Assembly (NCBI GenBank): GCA_963825405.1
Contig: CAWGTB010000003.1
Coordinates: forward strand, 1,527,058 to 1,591,057
Length of the DNA stretch: 64,000 nucleotides
Reading direction: 5' to 3'
Origin: JACPNO01 sp963825405
GTDB lineage: Bacteria; Acidobacteriota; Terriglobia; Bryobacterales; Bryobacteraceae
Under the pieces are notes generated by a model. The model did no database searches, was not told the DNA's origin, and saw nothing but the letters and a program-made list of their open reading frames with translations. The position numbers and the translations under genes are program-made. Positions 61,525-64,000 of this stretch are shown one piece after another (positions within the stretch are counted from its first letter, which is position 1; each line of letters opens with the position of its first letter).

Positions 61525-62714
61525 CTACTCAATGACTTCCGTAACCGTACCGGCGCCGACCGTGCGGCCGCCTTCGCGAATCGCGAAGCGCAAGCCTTTG
61601 TCCATGGCCACCGGCGTAATCAGCTCAACCACCAGCCCGACGTTGTCGCCCGGCATCACCATCTCAGTGCCTTCCGGCAAGCTGCGCAACGCCTGTGACG
61701 TCAGTCGTGCGGAAATAAAACTGCGGCCGGTATCCTTTGAAGAACGGCGTGTGGCGTCCACCTTCTTCTTTGCTGAGCACGTAGACTTCGCCTTTAAACT
61801 TCTTGTGCGGCAAAATCGATCCGCCCTTGGCGATGACCTGCCCGCGCTCCACTTCCTCTTTTTCCACGCCGCGCAGCAGCAGCCCGACGTTGTCTCCGGC
61901 GCGCCCTTCGTCCAGCAGCTTCTTGAACATTTCGACGCCGGTGACAACCGTCTTGCGCGTGTCGCGGAACCCGACGATTTCCATTTCTTCGCCGACTTTG
62001 CAAATCCCGCGCTCGATACGGCCCGTCACTACCGTGCCGCGGCCTTGAATCGAGAAAATATCCTCAATCGGCATCAGGAACGGCTTGTCGATGACGCGCT
62101 CCGGCATCGGAACGTATGAATCGACCGCGGCCATCAAATCTTCCACCGTCTTTTCCCACTTGGCTTCGCCGTTGAGCGCGCCCAGTGCCGAGACGCGAAT
62201 CACCGGCAGATCGTCGCCGGGAAATTGATAGCTCTTCAGCAGCTCACGCACTTCGAGCTCGACCAGAGTCCAGCAATTCCGGATCATCCACCATGTCGAC
62301 TTTATTCATGGCGACCACGATGAACGGCACGCCGACCTGGCGGGCAAGCAGGATGTGCTCACGCGTTTGCGGCATGGGGCCGTCGGTGGCTGCCACGACC
62401 AAAATGGCCCCGTCCATCTGCGCGGCGCCGGTGATCATGTTCTTGATGTAATCGGCGTGGCCGGGGCAATCGACGTGGGCGTAGTGGCGGTTGGCGGTTT
62501 CGTACTCGACGTGGGCGACCGCGATTGTGATACCGCGGGCTTTTTCTTCCGGCGCGTTATCGATCGAATCGAAGCTGCGGAACTTCACTTTGGGATTGTG
62601 CTTGGCCAGCACCTTGGTGATGGCGGCGGTCAGCGTCGTCTTGCCGTGATCGATGTGCCCGATGGTGCCAATGTTCACGTGCGGCTTGCTGCGATCAAAT
62701 TTTTCTTTAGCCAT
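61525..62714 (-). CDS. tuf: Elongation factor Tu (frameshifted)
   Basis: EF-Tu delivers aminoacyl-tRNA to the ribosome. G1 Gly-His-Ile-Asp-His-Gly-Lys-Thr-Thr, effector segment Glu-Lys-Ala-Arg-Gly-Ile-Thr-Ile, G3 Asp-Cys-Pro-Gly-His-Ala-Asp-Tyr, G4 Asn-Lys-Val-Asp. Two extra bases, near 62265 (after Glu-Leu-Leu-Asp) and near 61700 (after Val-Ala-Gln-Leu), split it into three frames. Without them the gene is 1188 bp, 395 residues, the standard size. An essential gene in this state strongly implies sequencing error. The order tuf-rpmG-tRNA-Trp-secE-nusG-rplK is conserved in bacteria. Confidence 0.96.
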
Positions 62715-62742
62715 GGCTCAGTATGTCTCCAGAAGAAACACC

Positions 62743-62819
62743 AAAACATTTCTCGCTGAGACGCAGAGAAAACCAATTATGGCTTTGTCTTCTCTGTGTA
62801 CTCTGCGTGAAATGTCTTT
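62743..62819. repeat. Dispersed repeat, imperfect inverted repeat (copy 3)
   Basis: Between tuf and tRNA-Thr. The left arm (62743-62770) carries ACATTTCTCG and GAGACGCAGAG, the right arm (62791-62819) CTCTGCGT followed directly by GAAATGTCTT, with about eight bases missing relative to the copy at 44726. It is the same element in eroded form. Confidence 0.65.
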
Positions 62820-62829
62820 CATAAAAATC

Positions 62830-62905
<76 letters not shown>

Positions 62906-62925
62906 TCGAAGAAAACATCATTTAC

Positions 62926-63014
62926 TGGTGGACGGGGGAGGATTCGAACCTCCGTAGCCCGCAAGGGGCGGCAGATTTACAGTCTGCTGCCATTAGCCAC
63001 TCGGCCACCCGTCC
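62926..63014 (-). tRNA. tRNA-Tyr (GTA)
   Basis: Type II tRNA: acceptor GGACGGG, D-arm with GGCCGAGTGGCTAATGGC, anticodon loop CTGTAAA (anticodon GTA, tyrosine), long variable arm (CGCCCCTTGCGGGC), T-loop TTCGAAT, discriminator A and encoded CCA at 62926-62928. The 5' end is at 63014. It is the most upstream visible member of the tuf cluster; the 285 bp before the phosphoesterase may hold the operon promoter. Confidence 0.96.
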
Positions 63015-63299
63015 AAACTGCAAAACACAAGCGCGGTACTACGGTTCGACTCCGGAAAAATAAGAGCCCCAAACGACAACCCAATCCAGAAAGGATGACG
63101 CTGCCAGGCAAACCGCGCAGAACTTTTAATATAGCAAGTCTTGGGTGCCTGCCGCACCGCCTCCTGCCGGGCCGCTCCAGGCTTCACTGAAGTTTCATTC
63201 GTTTGTAGCCAAGGATTAACGGGTCGTTGCTAGTTTCGTTATTCAACCGCCTCCGCAAGGATGTCAGGCTGAATATTTCTTTAAAAAAGGGGATTGACT

Positions 63300-64000
63300 A
63301 TGAACAGAAGAGCGACACTACTGGGCTTGCTGGCTGTGGGAATGGTCAACTTGGCATTCGGGGCCGAAGGCCAGGTTCCGAGCGGAATTCCACCGCTCGA
63401 CCACGTCTTCGTCGTCATGATGGAGAACCACAGCTACAACCAGATTCTCAACAATCCGAACGCGCCGTACATCAACCAACTCGCGACGCTTGCCAACACC
63501 GCGACCAACTACCTGGCGATCGGTCATCCCAGCTTGACCAACTATCTCGAGGTGACGGGTGGCTCGAACTTCGGCGTGCGCACCGACAACTACCCGGACT
63601 GGCATAACGCCTCCTGCACCACCAACCTCGCCTCGGGCATGGTGTCCACGGACGTTCCCGCAAGTCCTGTGATCTGCCCAATCTGGGGCATCGGGACGGA
63701 TGCGGAGACACCTGCAATCGACTTCACCAATGAGACCACTGGGCCTCCCGGCGTCCTCGACCTCGACGGCGTGCAATCCATCCCCGCGGTGAGCACGACG
63801 ACTGGCATCACCATCGCCGATCAACTGGCCGCCGTGGGACGCACCTGGAAAAGCTACCAGGAGAGCCTGCCACCCGGCGGTGCCGATGGGGTCAACATCA
63901 GCGACGGTTACTTTACTAACAACACGGATTTCAGCAAGATTACGCCCGCGCTCAACCCGCCACTGTCGGGCAGCGACATCGTTTATCTTTATGCCGTAAA
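63300..64000 (+). CDS. Exported phosphoesterase (phospholipase C/acid phosphatase family), partial
   Basis: The gene runs off the window after 233 codons with no stop. The ATG at 63300 follows a purine-rich AAAAAAGGGGA. A signal peptide (Leu-Leu-Gly-Leu-Leu-Ala-Val-Gly-Met-Val-Asn-Leu-Ala-Phe-Gly-Ala) precedes the phosphoesterase start Leu-Asp-His-Val-Phe-Val-Val-Met-Met-Glu-Asn-His-Ser-Tyr, which contains the metal-binding Glu-Asn pair of the family, and later Ala-Ile-Gly-His-Pro-Ser-Leu-Thr-Asn-Tyr. The family cleaves phosphate esters or phospholipids outside the cell, often in phosphate acquisition. Confidence 0.85.
   Translation, partial: MNRRATLLGLLAVGMVNLAFGAEGQVPSGIPPLDHVFVVMMENHSYNQILNNPNAPYINQLATLANTATNYLAIGHPSLTNYLEVTGGSNFGVRTDNYPDWHNASCTTNLASGMVSTDVPASPVICPIWGIGTDAETPAIDFTNETTGPPGVLDLDGVQSIPAVSTTTGITIADQLAAVGRTWKSYQESLPPGGADGVNISDGYFTNNTDFSKITPALNPPLSGSDIVYLYAV

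Overview
This is high-GC bacterial DNA that reads like a soil Acidobacteriota genome, probably near Solibacter/Bryobacter. That placement is inferred from gene content: an ADOP-type permease, a GWxTD-domain protein, a small c-type cytochrome of the reaction-centre-cytochrome-like family, a CarboxypepD-regulatory/outer-membrane barrel protein, a fused E1 alpha/beta dehydrogenase and two Tat-signal dehydrogenases. No phage, insertion sequence or CRISPR array was seen.

Layout. 0-9.5 kb: ADOP permease, DUF302 protein, selA, VOC protein, O-methyltransferase, two coupled DUF2157-like membrane proteins and two small exported proteins. 9.5-13.1 kb: efp, a DsbD-alpha-like protein, a TlpA-like thioredoxin and an HExxH protein on the minus strand; divergent to them, a three-gene plus-strand unit centred on a MerB-like gene with an in-frame UGA. 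13-24 kb: peptidases (M49-like, M1), a Gfo/Idh oxidoreductase, a Rieske oxygenase, a decayed secreted-protein gene, a TPR/PPC protein, an NHL-repeat protein and cytochrome c. 23.5-32 kb: fused E1, a membrane spermidine-synthase-like protein, nuoB, pgeF, a DksA/TraR-type protein and a molybdopterin oxidoreductase. 32-45 kb: two tandem TolC-like proteins, an M14 peptidase, an outer-membrane barrel, GWxTD protein, epimerase, inositol-phosphate synthase and a LytTR regulator. 45-58 kb: YdcF, SpoU methyltransferase, RarA, amidase, ABC binding protein, barrel protein, NarL/NarX-type two-component pair, ankyrin protein, fumarylacetoacetase operon, PIN toxin and HEAT protein. 58.6-63 kb: tRNA-Tyr, tRNA-Thr, tuf, rpmG, tRNA-Trp, secE, nusG and rplK, followed by a dehydrogenase instead of rplA. 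The window ends inside a secreted phosphoesterase.

The most exciting element is at 12175-12846. A MerB (organomercurial lyase) family protein is interrupted by a UGA in the same reading frame, at the position of the second catalytic cysteine (MerB Cys159). An 8-bp hairpin with a G-containing loop starts 10 nt after the UGA, as expected of a bacterial SECIS, and selA lies 9 kb upstream. I interpret it as a selenocysteine MerB-like enzyme.

Caution: many genes, including the essential tuf, are split by single-base frameshifts. By my reading about 30 are +1 insertions and about 4 are deletions; removing or adding those bases makes every affected gene a whole number of codons. They are best explained as sequence errors. 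The MerB UGA differs because no frame change is involved.
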